DNA from: Vibrio navarrensis
GTDB taxonomy: Bacteria > Pseudomonadota > Gammaproteobacteria > Enterobacterales > Vibrionaceae
Length of the DNA: 64,000 bases
Reading direction: 5' to 3'
Assembly (NCBI RefSeq): GCF_000764325.1
Contig: NZ_JMCG01000002.1
Location: 620,001-684,000, forward strand
Shown here: positions 36,406 through 47,602 of the stretch, in pieces
Numbering within the stretch: position 1 is the first letter of the stretch
Layout of the letters: each line of letters opens with the position of its first letter
Position numbers and translations under genes: made by a program
The notes under the pieces: model-generated
Told to the model about the DNA's origin: nothing
Databases searched by the model: none
What the model saw: the letters and a program-made list of their open reading frames with translations, nothing else

Positions 36406-39126
36406 TTAATCGATGGTACGCTGAATCTCGATCGTTTCGAATACTTCGATCTGGTCGCCAACGCGAACATCGTTGTAGTTCTTAACGCCGATACCACACT
36501 CGTAGCCATTCTTAACTTCAGCAACGTCATCTTTAAAGCGACGTAGAGACTCAAGCTCACCTTCGTAAATAACCACGTTATCACGTAGTACGCGAATTGG
36601 TGCATTACGCTTGATCAGACCTTCAGTAACCATACAGCCTGCGATTGCGCCCAGTTTCGGAGACTTAAACACGTCACGAACTTCAGCTAGACCAATGATC
36701 TCTTGCTTGAATTCTGGAGCAAGCATACCGCTCATCGCTTGTTTCACTTCGTCAATCAGCTGATAGATGATTGAGTAGTAACGCAGATCAACGCTTGCCG
36801 CTTCGATTGCACGACGCGCAGATGCGTCAGCACGAACGTTAAAGCCAAGGATGATTGCGTTAGACGCTTCAGCCAATACCGCGTCAGTTTCAGTGATACC
36901 GCCAACACCAGAGCCAACAATGTTCACTTTCACTTCTTCCGTTGATAGTTTAACCAACGAATCTGCAATCGCTTCCACTGAACCTTGTACGTCCGCTTTC
37001 AGTACAATGTTCAACTCAGCCACATCACCTGCTGCCATGTTAGAGAACATGTTCTCAAGTTTAGACTTCTGCTGACGCGCCAGCTTGACTTCGCGGAACT
37101 TACCAGCACGGTAGTTTGCTACTTCACGCGCTTTACGCTCATCACGCACAACCGTTGCTTCGTCACCCGCCGCCGGAACACCAGACAGACCAAGCAATTC
37201 CACTGGGATTGATGGGCCCGCTTCGTTCACTTCGTTACCCAGTTCGTCGCGCATTGCACGTACACGGCCATATTCTTGACCACACAGTACTATATCGCCT
37301 TTACGTAGGGTACCTGATTGAACCAGAACCGTCGCCACTGGACCACGACCTTTATCAAGACGAGACTCAACCACCACACCAGAAGCCATACCGTCTTTCA
37401 CTGCCGTCAGTTCAAGGACTTCAGCTTGTAGTAGGATGGTCTCAAGCAGTTGATCAATGTTAGTACCTTTCTTCGCAGAGATGTGAACAAACATGTTCTC
37501 ACCGCCCCACTCTTCAGGCATAACGTCGTATTGAGCCAGCTCGTTTTTCACGTTGTCTGGATTCGCTTCTTCTTTATCGATCTTGTTCACTGCCACGATG
37601 AGAGGAACGCCAGCCGCTTTCGCGTGCTGAATCGCTTCCACAGTCTGTGGCATTACGCCATCATCGGCCGCAACGACAAGGACAACGATATCTGTTGCCT
37701 GAGCACCACGAGCACGCATGGCGGTAAACGCCGCGTGTCCAGGAGTATCCAGGAAAGTAATCATGCCGTTTGGCGTTTCTACGTGGTAAGCACCAATGTG
37801 CTGAGTAATACCACCCGCTTCGCCAGACGCAACGTGTGTGCGACGAATGTAGTCCAGAGTTGATGTCTTACCGTGGTCAACGTGGCCCATGATGGTCACA
37901 ACTGGGGCACGAGGTACGGATTCGAACTTGTCATCACGATCCGATAGAACCGCTTCCTCAAGCTCGTTCTCTTTACGCAGAACCACTTTGTGACCCATTT
38001 CTTCCGCAACCAATTGTGCAGTTTCTTGGTCGATCACTTGGTTGATGGTTGCCATCGCGCCCATCTTCATCATCACCTTGATGACTTCAGTCGCTTTTAC
38101 CGACATTTTGTTCGCCAGCTCAGAGACAATGATAGTCTCGCCAACAACTACATCGGATTTTGCCACAACAGCGGTCTTATCAAAGCCATGTTGCATTGAC
38201 TTCGGCTTAGACAGTTTGCCTTTACGTCCGCCTTTCCCGCCGCGCTGAACACGTGGGCCACCACGCTCATCATCTTCACTTGCTTTGGTCGATGATTTGG
38301 TTTTCTTCTTCTTGCGACGAGCGGCTTCTTCTTGACGATCTGCTTCATCTTCGGCTTCACGTGCGTATCGTGAAGTCGTTACATGGTAATCTGTATCTTC
38401 CATATCACCCTTTTTCTCTTCTGCAGCAGACCAACGCTCTTTGTTCTTTTCAGCCAATTCGCGAGCTTCCTCAAGCTTGCGCTGACTTTCCTCTTCAGCC
38501 TTACGCTTAGCTTCTTCTTCCTGACGACGTTTTAGCTCTTCGGCCTCTTTTCGCGCTGCTTCTTGCTTAATTTTTTCTTCTGCATCACGTTTTGCTTTTT
38601 CTTCAGCAGCACGTTCCGCTTTCTCTTGTGCGTCACGGTCAACCGATTTCTCAGCATCACGTTTTGCTTCGTCTGCGGCACGCTTTGCGGCTTCTTCCGC
38701 TTCACGTTTTGCCGCTTCTTCCGCTTCACGCTTCGCTGCTTCCTCGGCGGCACGTTTTGCGGCTTCTTCCGCTTCACGTTGCGCCGCTTCTTCAGCTTCG
38801 CGTTTTGCTTCGTCTTCGATTGTACTGCGTTTTACGTAGGTACGTTTCTTGCGCACTTCAACCTGAACATTCTTACTCTTACCGCCACCAGCGCTTACAC
38901 TAAGCGTGCTGCGAGTCTTACGCTGTAAAGTCAAGCGAGTCGGAGCCGTGTCACCTGACGTGTCGCCGTGCTCTTTTTTCAGATGAGAGAGAAGCTTCTG
39001 CTTCTCTTCATCGGTCACATTATCTGTGCTCGCTTTTTTCATTCCAGCATCAGCAAGTTGCTCTAATAAGCGGTCAACTGGCGTACCAATTTCTTCACTC
39101 AGTGCTTTAACTGTAAGTTGTGTCAT
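36406..39126 (-). CDS. infB: Translation initiation factor IF-2
   Basis: A 906-residue initiator-tRNA GTPase. The N-terminal domain ([20 protein letters not shown]) is followed by a highly charged Ala-Glu-Arg-Lys linker (about residues 90-270) with tandem repeats, a second IF2_N domain at about 330-380, then the G domain with [20 protein letters not shown] and NKIDK, and the C-terminal fMet-tRNA-binding domains. The ATG at 39126 has AAGGGGAG upstream; the open frame runs 15 codons further without similarity. It follows nusA by 23 bases. Confidence 0.97.
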   Translation of the reverse strand: MTQLTVKALSEEIGTPVDRLLEQLADAGMKKASTDNVTDEEKQKLLSHLKKEHGDTSGDTAPTRLTLQRKTRSTLSVSAGGGKSKNVQVEVRKKRTYVKRSTIEDEAKREAEEAAQREAEEAAKRAAEEAAKREAEEAAKREAEEAAKRAADEAKRDAEKSVDRDAQEKAERAAEEKAKRDAEEKIKQEAARKEAEELKRRQEEEAKRKAEEESQRKLEEARELAEKNKERWSAAEEKKGDMEDTDYHVTTSRYAREAEDEADRQEEAARRKKKKTKSSTKASEDDERGGPRVQRGGKGGRKGKLSKPKSMQHGFDKTAVVAKSDVVVGETIIVSELANKMSVKATEVIKVMMKMGAMATINQVIDQETAQLVAEEMGHKVVLRKENELEEAVLSDRDDKFESVPRAPVVTIMGHVDHGKTSTLDYIRRTHVASGEAGGITQHIGAYHVETPNGMITFLDTPGHAAFTAMRARGAQATDIVVLVVAADDGVMPQTVEAIQHAKAAGVPLIVAVNKIDKEEANPDNVKNELAQYDVMPEEWGGENMFVHISAKKGTNIDQLLETILLQAEVLELTAVKDGMASGVVVESRLDKGRGPVATVLVQSGTLRKGDIVLCGQEYGRVRAMRDELGNEVNEAGPSIPVELLGLSGVPAAGDEATVVRDERKAREVANYRAGKFREVKLARQQKSKLENMFSNMAAGDVAELNIVLKADVQGSVEAIADSLVKLSTEEVKVNIVGSGVGGITETDAVLAEASNAIILGFNVRADASARRAIEAASVDLRYYSIIYQLIDEVKQAMSGMLAPEFKQEIIGLAEVRDVFKSPKLGAIAGCMVTEGLIKRNAPIRVLRDNVVIYEGELESLRRFKDDVAEVKNGYECGIGVKNYNDVRVGDQIEVFETIEIQRTID
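38687..38806 (-). repeat. Five 24-base tandem repeats in the infB linker
   Basis: Five consecutive 24-base units begin at 38687, 38711, 38735, 38759 and 38783, close to GCNGCTTCTTCCGCTTCACGTTTT on the plus strand. Each encodes an eight-residue unit such as KREAEEAA or KRAAEEAA in the IF-2 linker. Copy number could vary between strains. Confidence 0.85.
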
Positions 39127-39149
39127 GCCGCTTTCTCCCCTTGCTGAAA

Positions 39150-40637
39150 TTATGCTTCTTCTCCGAACCAACAGATGTTACGTGCAGCCATGATGAGTTC
39201 ACCTGCGCGTGCTTCTGTTAGGCCTTCGATACCTTCTAAGTCATCAATACCCTGGTCAGCCAAATCTTCCAGTGTCGCAACACCTTTCGCCGCCAGTTTG
39301 AATGCCATTTCGCGCTCAAGTCCTTCAAGACCAAGCAGATCTTCTGCTGGTTCTAGGCCTTCAAACGCTTCTTCCTGTGCCAATGCGATAGTGGTCAATG
39401 CATCTTTTGCACGGCTACGTAGCTCCTCAATCAGATCCTCATCAAGACCTTCAATATCGAGTAATTCGTTGACAGGAACATAAGCAATCTCTTCCAGAGT
39501 AGAGAAGCCTTCTTCAACCAACAGTTGAGCGAAATCTTCTTCGATATCTAGATATTTCATGAAGTTATTAATAGACGCTTGAGACTCTTCAGCGTGCTTC
39601 TTCTGCAGATCTTCAACCGTCATGACGTTCAGTTCCCAACCTGTTAGCTGAGAAGCCAAACGAACGTTTTGACCGTTACGGCCGATCGCTTGCGCTAGGT
39701 TACCCGCTTCTACTGCAATATCCATTGAGTGTGCATCTTCGTCTACAATGATCGATGCTACATCCGCTGGCGCCATCGCGTTAATCACGAATTGCGCTGG
39801 GTTATCATCCCAAAGAACGATGTCAATACGCTCACCGCCAAGTTCGCCAGACACCGCCTGGACACGAGCGCCACGCATACCAACACAAGCGCCGACAGGG
39901 TCAATACGTCTGTCATTGGTTTTGACGGCGATCTTAGCACGAGAGCCTGGGTCACGTGCAGCGCCTTTTAGTTCAATAATCTCTTCCGCAATTTCTGGCA
40001 CTTCGACGCGGAATAGCTCTGCCAGCATTTCTGGCTTAGAACGCGTGATAAACAGTTGGAAGCCACGAGCTTCTGGCGCAACTTTGTACAGTAGGCCGCG
40101 AACACGGTCACCCGGGCGGAAGTTTTCACGTGGTAGCTGATCATCACGAAGAATCACCGCTTCAGCGTTGTTACCGAGATCCAGCACAACCGTTTCACGG
40201 TTTACTTTCTTCACTACACCCGTGATCAGATCGCCTTCATTGTCGATAAACTGCTCGACGATCTGTGCGCGCTCAGCTTCACGGACTTTTTGTACGATCA
40301 CTTGTTTTGCGGTTTGCGTGGTGATGCGGTCAAATGTGACTGATTCAATCTTATCTTCGATATAGTCACCAATCTCAACCGAATCATCGTCAAAGCTCGC
40401 CGCTTCAAACGAGATCTCTTTGGTTGGGTTTTCGACATTCTCTACCACTAACCAGCGGCGGAAAGTTTCGAATTCACCCGTTTTACGATCGATAGCAACA
40501 CGCACATCAATTTCAATTTCGTATTTTTTCTTAGTTGATGTCGCCAGAGCAATTTCTAGCGCTTCAAAGATACGCTCACGAGGTACCGCTTTTTCGTTGG
40601 ATACCGCTTCTGCTACCGCTAAAATTTCTTTACTCAT
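39150..40637 (-). CDS. nusA: Transcription termination/antitermination factor NusA
   Basis: A 495-residue RNA polymerase factor. An N-terminal polymerase-binding domain (about 1-125) is followed by S1 (about 135-200) and two KH domains ([13 protein letters not shown] and [13 protein letters not shown]), then two acidic repeat domains of the gammaproteobacterial type to the C-terminus. The length equals that of E. coli NusA. It is the second gene of rimP-nusA-infB. NusA autocontrols this operon in E. coli, and the hairpins upstream of rimP fit a similar role. Confidence 0.97.
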   Translation of the reverse strand: MSKEILAVAEAVSNEKAVPRERIFEALEIALATSTKKKYEIEIDVRVAIDRKTGEFETFRRWLVVENVENPTKEISFEAASFDDDSVEIGDYIEDKIESVTFDRITTQTAKQVIVQKVREAERAQIVEQFIDNEGDLITGVVKKVNRETVVLDLGNNAEAVILRDDQLPRENFRPGDRVRGLLYKVAPEARGFQLFITRSKPEMLAELFRVEVPEIAEEIIELKGAARDPGSRAKIAVKTNDRRIDPVGACVGMRGARVQAVSGELGGERIDIVLWDDNPAQFVINAMAPADVASIIVDEDAHSMDIAVEAGNLAQAIGRNGQNVRLASQLTGWELNVMTVEDLQKKHAEESQASINNFMKYLDIEEDFAQLLVEEGFSTLEEIAYVPVNELLDIEGLDEDLIEELRSRAKDALTTIALAQEEAFEGLEPAEDLLGLEGLEREMAFKLAAKGVATLEDLADQGIDDLEGIEGLTEARAGELIMAARNICWFGEEA

Positions 40638-40673
40638 TTAATTAGCCTCTAAGCTGAAAACTTTTTTAGGGAA

Positions 40674-41129
40674 CTAAAATTTAGGGATCAGGTTAGCTTT
40701 TGAAATATTGCTCAGAGCAAATTCTTCCTGCTGTCCATCAACGATAACCATGATGGTTTCGCCATCCACACCCTGGATAACACCTTTCCATTTACGGCGG
40801 TTACTTGCAGCCATTTTCAAAACGATGCTGACCTCGTGACCAATAAAGTGCTCATAATGTGCTGGCTTAAAGAGCGGCCTGTCCAAACCTGGTGAAGAAA
40901 CTTCCAAGTTGTAGGCCACAGTGATCGGATCTTCAACATCCAGCACGGCACTGACTTGACGGCTAACTTCGGCGCAATCTTCAACCGTAATTCCGTTTTC
41001 ATGATCAATGTAAATACGTAATGTTGAGTGTTCACCTGCGCGGATAAACTCTAATCCAACTAGTTCATAGCCTGAAGCACCGACTGGCGCTTCAAGCATT
41101 TCAGTAAGTTGTCTCTCTAAACCAGTCAT
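40674..41129 (-). CDS. rimP: Ribosome maturation factor RimP
   Basis: A 151-residue 30S assembly factor. The N-terminal domain ([44 protein letters not shown]) and [10 protein letters not shown] are diagnostic. It opens the rimP-nusA-infB-rbfA-truB operon. Three consecutive hairpins separate it from the upstream tRNA-fMet gene. The ATG at 41129 is followed closely by the rimP family N-terminus. Confidence 0.95.
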   Translation of the reverse strand: MTGLERQLTEMLEAPVGASGYELVGLEFIRAGEHSTLRIYIDHENGITVEDCAEVSRQVSAVLDVEDPITVAYNLEVSSPGLDRPLFKPAHYEHFIGHEVSIVLKMAASNRRKWKGVIQGVDGETIMVIVDGQQEEFALSNISKANLIPKF

Positions 41130-41147
41130 TTAAACCACTCCAGAAAC

Positions 41148-41168
41148 AAAAAAAGGGCTCAGAGCCCA
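41148..41168 (-). terminator. Terminator-like hairpin 3 in the rimP leader
   Basis: GGGCT-CAG-AGCCC (41155-41167) is followed on the minus strand by TTTTTTTGTTT, only 18 bases before the rimP ATG. The short stem and long U-tract suggest an attenuator. Confidence 0.65.
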
Positions 41169-41186
41169 ATACTAAAACCAAGCAAC

Positions 41187-41219
41187 TATCTGAATTTCCT
41201 AAAAAGGAAGATTCAGATA
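41187..41219 (-). other. Hairpin 2 in the rimP leader
   Basis: TATCTGAATTTCCT (41187-41200) pairs with AGGAAGATTCAGATA (41205-41219) with one bulged base, giving a 14-bp stem with an A5 loop. There is no U-tract. Confidence 0.6.
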
Positions 41220-41221
41220 AC

Positions 41222-41250
41222 AAAAAACCCCGATTTAGTCGGGGTTTTTT
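41222..41250. terminator. Terminator 1 after tRNA-fMet, before rimP
   Basis: ACCCCGA-TTTAG-TCGGGGT with A6 and T6 flanks is a strong intrinsic terminator. It should end most tRNA transcripts, so rimP expression depends on read-through or antitermination. Confidence 0.85.
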
Positions 41251-41341
41251 GTTGCTGGACCCTGAAATGTTAAGCGTCCAATAACACTTAACTGTAGTGT
41301 GGTTAGCACTACGACAAACTTGCAGAGCATCTCAAGGAGAT

Positions 41342-41418
<77 letters not shown>

Positions 41419-41474
41419 TCCGACTTGCTGTGCATTATACGCGCAACAGCAGTATTTACAAGTTTGTAAATCAA

Positions 41475-41558
41475 TGGTGCCGAGAGAGGGACTCGAACCC
41501 TCACACCATAGGCGCTAGCACCTCATGCTAGTGTGTCTACCAATTTCACCATCTCGGC
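41475..41558 (-). tRNA. leuU: tRNA-Leu (GAG)
   Basis: An 84-base class II tRNA with encoded CCA. The acceptor GCCGAGA pairs with TCTCGGC, the anticodon arm CTAGC-ATGAGGT-GCTAG carries GAG, the variable arm is long, and the T loop is GGTTCGAGTCC. Its place between secG and tRNA-fMet is the same as leuU in E. coli. Confidence 0.93.
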
Positions 41559-41570
41559 AATCAAATCTGA

Positions 41571-41903
41571 TTAGTGAGGAATTTCGTCTGACTGAGCAGG
41601 CTTATCACTCACATTGTCCTGAACTTGTTCGATAACTTGACCCTGCGTTGGATCAACCCATTGAGACTCAACTTTGTGTGTTGACATACGTCCAAGCAAC
41701 AAGCTCACAACAAAAAATACGGTTGCTAAAATAGCAGTCGTTCTGGTTAGGAAGTTTCCTGAGCCGCTTGCACCAAACACGGTGTTTGAGGCACCAGCAC
41801 CGAATGAAGCTCCCATGTCTGCGCCTTTACCTTGCTGAATCAACACGAGGCCAATCACACCAAGCGCTGCCAACAGGTAAATCACAAGTAGAACTGTAAA
41901 CAT
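41571..41903 (-). CDS. secG: Preprotein translocase subunit SecG
   Basis: A 110-residue inner-membrane component of SecYEG. Two hydrophobic segments ([20 protein letters not shown] at the start and [16 protein letters not shown]) flank the conserved [21 protein letters not shown] loop, which is the SecG signature. It lies 12 bases upstream of tRNA-Leu on the same strand, and downstream of glmM beyond a terminator, so it probably has its own promoter at 41904-42106 and shares its transcript with the tRNAs. Confidence 0.95.
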   Translation of the reverse strand: MFTVLLVIYLLAALGVIGLVLIQQGKGADMGASFGAGASNTVFGASGSGNFLTRTTAILATVFFVVSLLLGRMSTHKVESQWVDPTQGQVIEQVQDNVSDKPAQSDEIPH

Positions 41904-42106
41904 TTTTCCACCTATGTTCCGATTTGTTGAGCCAGCGCCGTTTTTCGCTCTAGAAACAGAGCATTAAAACAAGGCTAGCGTCCTCCTAACTGAAGGCCGA
42001 GCAATACTATCGAAAGCATGCTGTGCTGACAAGCGAAAATTAAGAAAAAATCCTCACTCAAGCATCAAGCGGTCAAAAAAGGGACAAATCGGAAGTTTTG
42101 CTACTA

Positions 42107-42131
42107 AAAGAGCCATCCATTGATGGCTCTG
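42107..42131 (-). terminator. Terminator of glmM
   Basis: AGAGCCATC (42110-42118) pairs with GATGGCTCT (42123-42131); on the minus strand TTTAG follows. It sits 20 bases after the glmM stop. Confidence 0.8.
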
Positions 42132-42150
42132 AGGTAAAGTGCGCCAACCG

Positions 42151-43491
42151 TTAGCAGTTCGCTTTTACCGCATCGGCGATTTTAAGAGCACTCTGAGTGA
42201 CCAGTTCTGCATCTTCACCTTCCACCATCACGCGCAGCAGCGGTTCAGTTCCAGATTTACGCAACAGCACTCGGCCTTTGCTGCCAAGTACATTTTCCAC
42301 TTCCGTCACCGCCTGCTTAACGGCATCGGCTTCGAGTGGATTACTGTCGCCGGAAAAACGTACGTTTTCCAATACTTGAGGGTAGAGTGTCATCCCTTGC
42401 GAAAGGTCATGCAAGGTCATTGAGCTACCAACAACCGACGCCAACACTTGTAAGGCCGCCACAATGGCGTCTCCCGTAGTGACTTTATCGAGTAAAATGA
42501 CATGGCCTGAGTTTTCTGCTCCGATTTTCCAGCCTTTTTCCAAAAGCTTTTCCATCACATAGCGGTCACCCACGGCAGCGCGAACAAAGGGAATACCTAA
42601 CTGTTTAAGGCCATTTTCCATGCCAAGGTTGGTCATCAATGTTCCAACCACTCCACCTTTCAATTCGCCACGACGCAATGCATCACGAGCAATGATGTAA
42701 GCAATCTGATCGCCATCGACCTTGTTACCAAGATGATCGACCATAATAATGCGGTCACCGTCGCCGTCAAATGCTAAACCTAGGTCAGCATTTTCTTCTA
42801 CTACGCGCTTTTGTAATGCACGCACATCGGTTGCGCCCACTTCGTGGTTGATGTTAATTCCGTTCGGTTCAACCCCCATTGCTATGACGTCGGCACCCAG
42901 TTCAGAAAAGACACTCGGTGCAATGTGGTAGGTGGCACCATTGGCACAATCAACCACAATTTTGAGCCCTGAAAGGTTTAAGGCCGAGGGGAAGGTACCT
43001 TTACAAAACTCAATGTATCGGCCTGCGGCGTCATTTAAACGCGTTGCTTTACCAAGAGCCGCAGATTCAACACATTCGATCTCTTTGTCTAGCTCTGCTT
43101 CAATCGCCAGTTCAACGTCATCGGGTAATTTGGTTCCTTCGGAAGAGAAGAACTTAATGCCATTGTCGTAATAAGGGTTATGTGATGCCGAGATCACGAT
43201 CCCCGCCTCTGCGCGAAAAGTTTGCGTTAAATACGCCACCGCTGGGGTTGGCATCGGGCCAGTGAAAGTGGCTTTTAAACCTGCCGCCGCCAAGCCCGCC
43301 TCAAGGGCCGACTCCAGCATATAACCAGAAATACGCGTATCTTTGCCAATAATCACTTTTTTTGTGCCCTGTTTGGCGAGGACACGCCCCGCCGCCCAGC
43401 CAAGTTTTAGTACAAAGTCCGGAGTGATTGGGTACTGCCCAACTTTTCCACGCACACCATCAGTACCAAAGTAACGTCTTTTTTCTGACAT
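42151..43491 (-). CDS. glmM: Phosphoglucosamine mutase
   Basis: A 446-residue enzyme converting glucosamine 6-phosphate to the 1-phosphate for peptidoglycan and LPS precursor synthesis. The phosphoserine loop [19 protein letters not shown] is at about residue 100, the metal loop DGDGDR at about 243, and the C-terminal phosphate-binding [12 protein letters not shown] is intact. It follows folP by 27 bases, the same folP-glmM pair as in E. coli. Confidence 0.97.
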   Translation of the reverse strand: MSEKRRYFGTDGVRGKVGQYPITPDFVLKLGWAAGRVLAKQGTKKVIIGKDTRISGYMLESALEAGLAAAGLKATFTGPMPTPAVAYLTQTFRAEAGIVISASHNPYYDNGIKFFSSEGTKLPDDVELAIEAELDKEIECVESAALGKATRLNDAAGRYIEFCKGTFPSALNLSGLKIVVDCANGATYHIAPSVFSELGADVIAMGVEPNGININHEVGATDVRALQKRVVEENADLGLAFDGDGDRIIMVDHLGNKVDGDQIAYIIARDALRRGELKGGVVGTLMTNLGMENGLKQLGIPFVRAAVGDRYVMEKLLEKGWKIGAENSGHVILLDKVTTGDAIVAALQVLASVVGSSMTLHDLSQGMTLYPQVLENVRFSGDSNPLEADAVKQAVTEVENVLGSKGRVLLRKSGTEPLLRVMVEGEDAELVTQSALKIADAVKANC

Positions 43492-43518
43492 AGTTTTCCC
43501 TTTATTTTTCTTCTCGGC

Positions 43519-44349
43519 TCAGTGGTTATTCTTCATCATTTGAATGATTTTCATCGCTTCAACCGTCTCTTCAACGTCATGGACGCGAATGATCTGAGCC
43601 CCTTTCAAAGCAGCAATGGTGGCACATGTTACACTAGCGACCATGCAATCGGCAGGCTTTTTATCCAACAATTTAAAGATCATCGATTTGCGCGACATCC
43701 CAGCCAGCAGTGGCAAACCAAACTGGTGGAAGGATTCGAGATGCGCAAGAAGGTGGTAGTTGTGTTCGAGCGTTTTTCCAAAACCAAAGCCAGGATCCAA
43801 AATCAACAACTCTTTTGCTATCCCGGCTTGTTCGCACACTTTCACTCTTTCACGGAGGAACTCACCGACTTCTCGCAGTACATCTTGATAGTTAGGGCTA
43901 TGTTGCATACTTCGAGGCTGACCTTGCATGTGCATCAAGCAAATTGGCACTTGTGCTTTAGCGGCAATCTCTAAGGCGCCTGGCTCTTGCAACGCGCGAA
44001 TGTCATTAATCAGATCAGCGCCTGCCTCTATGGCTTGGCGCATTACTTCTGCTTTACTGGTATCAACCGATATCCAGACATCAGAACTTGCTCGGATCGC
44101 TTTAACGACAGGAATCACTCGATTGAGCTCTTCTTCTAATGACACTTCCGGCGCTCCTGGGCGAGTCGATTCACCACCAATATCAATGATGGTTGCCCCC
44201 GCTTGGATCAACTTCTCCACTTGGCGAAGCGCAGCGTCCAAGTGCGTAAACTGCCCACCATCAGAAAAAGAGTCTGGCGTGACGTTGAGAATTCCCATTA
44301 TTTGTGGGGTAGAAAGGTCTAGTTGTTTTTTATGAGAACGTAAAATCAT
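43519..44349 (-). CDS. folP: Dihydropteroate synthase
   Basis: A 276-residue TIM-barrel enzyme that joins p-aminobenzoate to dihydropterin pyrophosphate in folate synthesis; it is the sulfonamide target. Both signatures are present: MGILNVTPDSFSDGG at about residue 18 and GATIIDIGGESTRPGA at about 52, along with DPGFGFGK and SRKSM. It lies after an ftsH terminator and is co-transcribed with glmM. Confidence 0.97.
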   Translation of the reverse strand: MILRSHKKQLDLSTPQIMGILNVTPDSFSDGGQFTHLDAALRQVEKLIQAGATIIDIGGESTRPGAPEVSLEEELNRVIPVVKAIRASSDVWISVDTSKAEVMRQAIEAGADLINDIRALQEPGALEIAAKAQVPICLMHMQGQPRSMQHSPNYQDVLREVGEFLRERVKVCEQAGIAKELLILDPGFGFGKTLEHNYHLLAHLESFHQFGLPLLAGMSRKSMIFKLLDKKPADCMVASVTCATIAALKGAQIIRVHDVEETVEAMKIIQMMKNNH

Positions 44350-44361
44350 AGCAATAAATAC

Positions 44362-44383
44362 AAAAAACCCGAGTTTCCTCGGG
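44362..44383 (-). terminator. Terminator between ftsH and folP
   Basis: CCCGAG-TTTC-CTCGGG (44368-44383) is followed on the minus strand by TTTTTTG. The stem is 6 bp and the U-tract good. Confidence 0.8.
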
Positions 44384-44404
44384 GCTTTCCTTGATAGTTA
44401 ACCG

Positions 44405-46351
44405 TTATTCTGCATCTTTTTTATCTGCAGCCTCAACCGTTGATTCATCAACTTGCTCAGGTTTTTCGACTTTTGCTTCCGCATTCGCTTCTGGTGCAGC
44501 GGATTTCTCAGGCTGTGAATTGACGTGATCCGCCCAGCCTGCAGGCTCTCGAATCACTTCTTTACGCGCCATAAGATCATCAATCTGGCCAGCATCGATC
44601 GTTTCATACTTCATCAACGCATCTTTCATTGCGTGCATGATGTCCATATTGTCGATCAGAATCTGTCTCGCACGCTCGTAGTTACGGTCAATCAACTGAC
44701 GTACTTCATCATCGATGAGTTTTGCAGTGTCATCCGACATATGTTTGGTCTGTGTCACACTGCGTCCTAAGAAGACTTCACCCTCATCTTCGGCATATAG
44801 CATCGGACCCAGTTTTTCAGAGAAGCCCCACTGAGTGACCATTTTACGAGCGATATCTGTCGCGCGTTCAATGTCATTTGATGCGCCAGTAGACACTTTG
44901 TCTGCACCATAAATCAGCTCTTCAGCTAAACGACCGCCATACAGGCTTGAGATCATCGACTCAAGGTGCTGACGAGACATGCTGACACGGTCTTGCTCTG
45001 GCAAGTACATAGTCACACCCAATGCACGACCACGCGGAATGATCGAAACTTTGTAGACTGGGTCATGTTCAGGCACCAAACGGCCAACAATTGCATGACC
45101 CGCTTCGTGATACGCCGTCGATTCTTTGGTTTCTTCTGACATCACCATAGAACGGCGCTCTGCACCCATCATGATTTTGTCTTTCGCCAGCTCGAACTCA
45201 ACCATAGATACATTACGTTTGTTACCTCTGGCCGCAAACAGAGCCGCTTCGTTGACCAAGTTGGCCAAATCGGCGCCTGAGAAACCAGGAGTACCACGTG
45301 CGATCAATGAAGGCTCAACATCCCCCGCCAGCGGTACTTTACGCATGTGTACTTTGAGAATTTGTTCACGTCCACGGACATCTGGTAAACCAACCACAAC
45401 CTGACGGTCGAAACGGCCAGGACGCAACAACGCAGGGTCTAGTACATCAGGACGGTTAGTCGCGGCAATGACAATAATGCCTTCGTTGCCTTCAAAGCCA
45501 TCCATCTCCACCAACATTTGGTTCAACGTTTGTTCGCGTTCATCGTGACCACCACCAACACCAGCACCACGTTGGCGACCAACCGCATCGATTTCATCAA
45601 TAAAGATGATACATGGCGAGGCTTTTTTCGCTTGCTCAAACATATCGCGAACACGAGAAGCACCGACACCGACAAACATCTCAACGAAATCAGAACCAGA
45701 GATAGTAAAGAACGGTACTTTCGCTTCACCAGCAATCGCTTTAGCTAACAACGTCTTACCCGTACCAGGAGGTCCGACCATCAAAACGCCCGTCGGAATC
45801 TTACCACCGAGCTTTTGGAAACGGCTCGGATCGCGCAGATAATCGACAAGCTCTTTGACGTCTTCTTTGGCTTCATCACAGCCCGCCACATCTCCAAATG
45901 TCGTTTTGATTTGCTCTTCGCTCATCATGCGAGCTTTGCTCTTGCCGAATGACATGGCGCCTTTGCCGCCGCCGCCTTGCATCTGACGCATGAAGAAAAT
46001 CCATACACCAATCAGAAGGATCATTGGGAACCAAGAGATAAAGATGGTGCCAAGTAGACTCTGCTCTTCTGGAGGCGTACCTTGCACTTTCACATTTTGG
46101 TTAATCAGGTCATCAAGTAGCTTTTGGTCGTACACAGGCATATAAGTGACGAACTTCGCACCTCCGCCTCGGCGAACAAAACTAATTTCACCATTGTTAA
46201 AGGTTGCTTCCTGAATCTGGCCTTGGCCAACTTCCTGTACAAATGTGGTGTAATCAACTGCTCTGCCGTTACTCTCACCAGGGCCAAAGCTCTGAAATAC
46301 CGACATTAAAACCACAGCGATAACCAGCCACAGAATTAGATTTTTTGCCAT
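44405..46351 (-). CDS. ftsH: ATP-dependent zinc metalloprotease FtsH
   Basis: A 648-residue membrane AAA+ protease that degrades misfolded membrane proteins and short-lived regulators. It has a first helix ([16 protein letters not shown]), a periplasmic loop, a second helix ([22 protein letters not shown]), Walker A GPPGTGKT at about residue 192, SRH arginines, and the zinc site HEAGH at about 414. The C-terminus is Glu/Ala rich. The ATG at 46351 (MAKNLIL) aligns with the E. coli protein; a TTG three codons upstream (46360) is an alternative that the sequence context does not exclude. Confidence 0.97.
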   Translation of the reverse strand: MAKNLILWLVIAVVLMSVFQSFGPGESNGRAVDYTTFVQEVGQGQIQEATFNNGEISFVRRGGGAKFVTYMPVYDQKLLDDLINQNVKVQGTPPEEQSLLGTIFISWFPMILLIGVWIFFMRQMQGGGGKGAMSFGKSKARMMSEEQIKTTFGDVAGCDEAKEDVKELVDYLRDPSRFQKLGGKIPTGVLMVGPPGTGKTLLAKAIAGEAKVPFFTISGSDFVEMFVGVGASRVRDMFEQAKKASPCIIFIDEIDAVGRQRGAGVGGGHDEREQTLNQMLVEMDGFEGNEGIIVIAATNRPDVLDPALLRPGRFDRQVVVGLPDVRGREQILKVHMRKVPLAGDVEPSLIARGTPGFSGADLANLVNEAALFAARGNKRNVSMVEFELAKDKIMMGAERRSMVMSEETKESTAYHEAGHAIVGRLVPEHDPVYKVSIIPRGRALGVTMYLPEQDRVSMSRQHLESMISSLYGGRLAEELIYGADKVSTGASNDIERATDIARKMVTQWGFSEKLGPMLYAEDEGEVFLGRSVTQTKHMSDDTAKLIDDEVRQLIDRNYERARQILIDNMDIMHAMKDALMKYETIDAGQIDDLMARKEVIREPAGWADHVNSQPEKSAAPEANAEAKVEKPEQVDESTVEAADKKDAE

Positions 46352-46459
46352 GTCACTCAAGGTGTCAGCCTCTCGATAACTAATTGTAATTAAAGGTAGG
46401 GTACTACAGTTTGTAACCTGTATCTATAGTGTTAACTTTGCCCTGCTAGAGCTAAATAG

Positions 46460-47089
46460 TTAACCTTTGTAACCAGTGGCTACAACAAAGACTTCGCGTG
46501 AACGCGCTCGCGATGACTCTGGTTTTCTGATTTTAACGACCTTAAACATGTCGCGAACGCTTTTAACGTACTCATCAAAGCCTTCCCCCTGGAAAACCTT
46601 GACCACAAAGCTACCATTAGGCGCCAGAACTTGTCGACACATATCTAGAGCTAATTCAACCAAGTACATAGCCCGTGGTTGATCGACCGAGTTGTTGCCC
46701 GCAATATTTGGTGCCATGTCAGACATAACCACGTCCACCATCGAAGGTTGGATTCGCTCCAAAAGCGCTTCTAGTACAGCGTCATCGCGAAAATCGCCTT
46801 GTAAAAAACTAACGCCGGCAATCGGATCCATGGGTAACAAATCACACGCAATCACTTGTCCTTGTTCGCCGAGAATCTTAGCCGCATACTGAGACCAACC
46901 ACCAGGTGCCGCCCCTAAATCCACAACGGTCATTCCTGGTTTTAACAACTTATCTTTCGTTTGAATCTCTTCAATTTTAAAGTAAGCACGAGAACGATAG
47001 CCTTTCTTTCTGGCCTCATTGGCATACTTATCATCAAAGTGCTCTTTTAACCAACGGCCAGAACTGGCCGAATGTTTCTGTTTACTCAT
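46460..47089 (-). CDS. rlmE: 23S rRNA 2'-O-methyltransferase RlmE (RrmJ/FtsJ)
   Basis: A 209-residue methyltransferase acting on U2552 of 23S rRNA. SAM-binding [13 protein letters not shown] is at about residue 58; SDMAPN and [15 protein letters not shown] supply the catalytic Asp and Lys of the K-D-K-E tetrad. Length matches E. coli. It is immediately upstream of ftsH (rlmE-ftsH order) and divergent from yhbY. Confidence 0.96.
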   Translation of the reverse strand: MSKQKHSASSGRWLKEHFDDKYANEARKKGYRSRAYFKIEEIQTKDKLLKPGMTVVDLGAAPGGWSQYAAKILGEQGQVIACDLLPMDPIAGVSFLQGDFRDDAVLEALLERIQPSMVDVVMSDMAPNIAGNNSVDQPRAMYLVELALDMCRQVLAPNGSFVVKVFQGEGFDEYVKSVRDMFKVVKIRKPESSRARSREVFVVATGYKG

Positions 47090-47227
47090 TCTAATCTCAA
47101 CGAAGCTGTTTGCAGACCTATTACTTTGATAGGCAGACTCTATCGCTCAATAAATTATAGTCTTCAGCAATAGATGGCGCTAAAATAGGTTTTTTCAACC
47201 CTTAGTTTAAATAAAAATGGCGGCGGA

Positions 47228-47524
47228 ATGAACCTAAGCACCAAACAAAAGCAGCACCTAAAAGGCCTAGCTCACAGTTTAAAACCTGTTGTGCTCATGG
47301 GCGCAAATGGACTTACAGAAGCCGTGCTTGCCGAAATCGAAATCGCACTTAATTTTCACGAACTGATCAAAGTGAAGATTGCTTCTGAAGAGCGTGAAAC
47401 AAAGCTGCTGATTGTCGATGCGATTGTTCGTGAAACTGGCGCGGAGAAAGTACAAGTAATCGGTAAAACTCTGGTACTTTTCCGTCAATCGGAACAACGT
47501 AAAATCGAACTTCCACGTAAGTAA
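47228..47524 (+). CDS. yhbY: Ribosome assembly RNA-binding protein YhbY (CRM domain)
   Basis: A 98-residue single CRM-domain protein associated with pre-50S particles. The diagnostic GANGLTEAVLAEIEIAL (GxxG loop as MGANG) and KVQVIGKTLVLFRQ are present. It is divergent from rlmE and convergent with greA, the arrangement found throughout gammaproteobacteria. Confidence 0.94.
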   Translation: MNLSTKQKQHLKGLAHSLKPVVLMGANGLTEAVLAEIEIALNFHELIKVKIASEERETKLLIVDAIVRETGAEKVQVIGKTLVLFRQSEQRKIELPRK

Positions 47525-47550
47525 TGACGATATTTACGTAAGCAACGAAC

Positions 47551-47580
47551 AAAAGAAAGGTCGCGCAGTGCGACCTTTTT
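47551..47580. terminator. Terminator between yhbY and greA
   Basis: AAAGGTCGC-GCAGT-GCGACCTTT (47556-47578) with a T-run after it and an A-rich flank before it can serve both convergent genes. Confidence 0.85.
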
Positions 47581-47602
47581 CGTAATTTTATTTATCAAAC
47601 GC

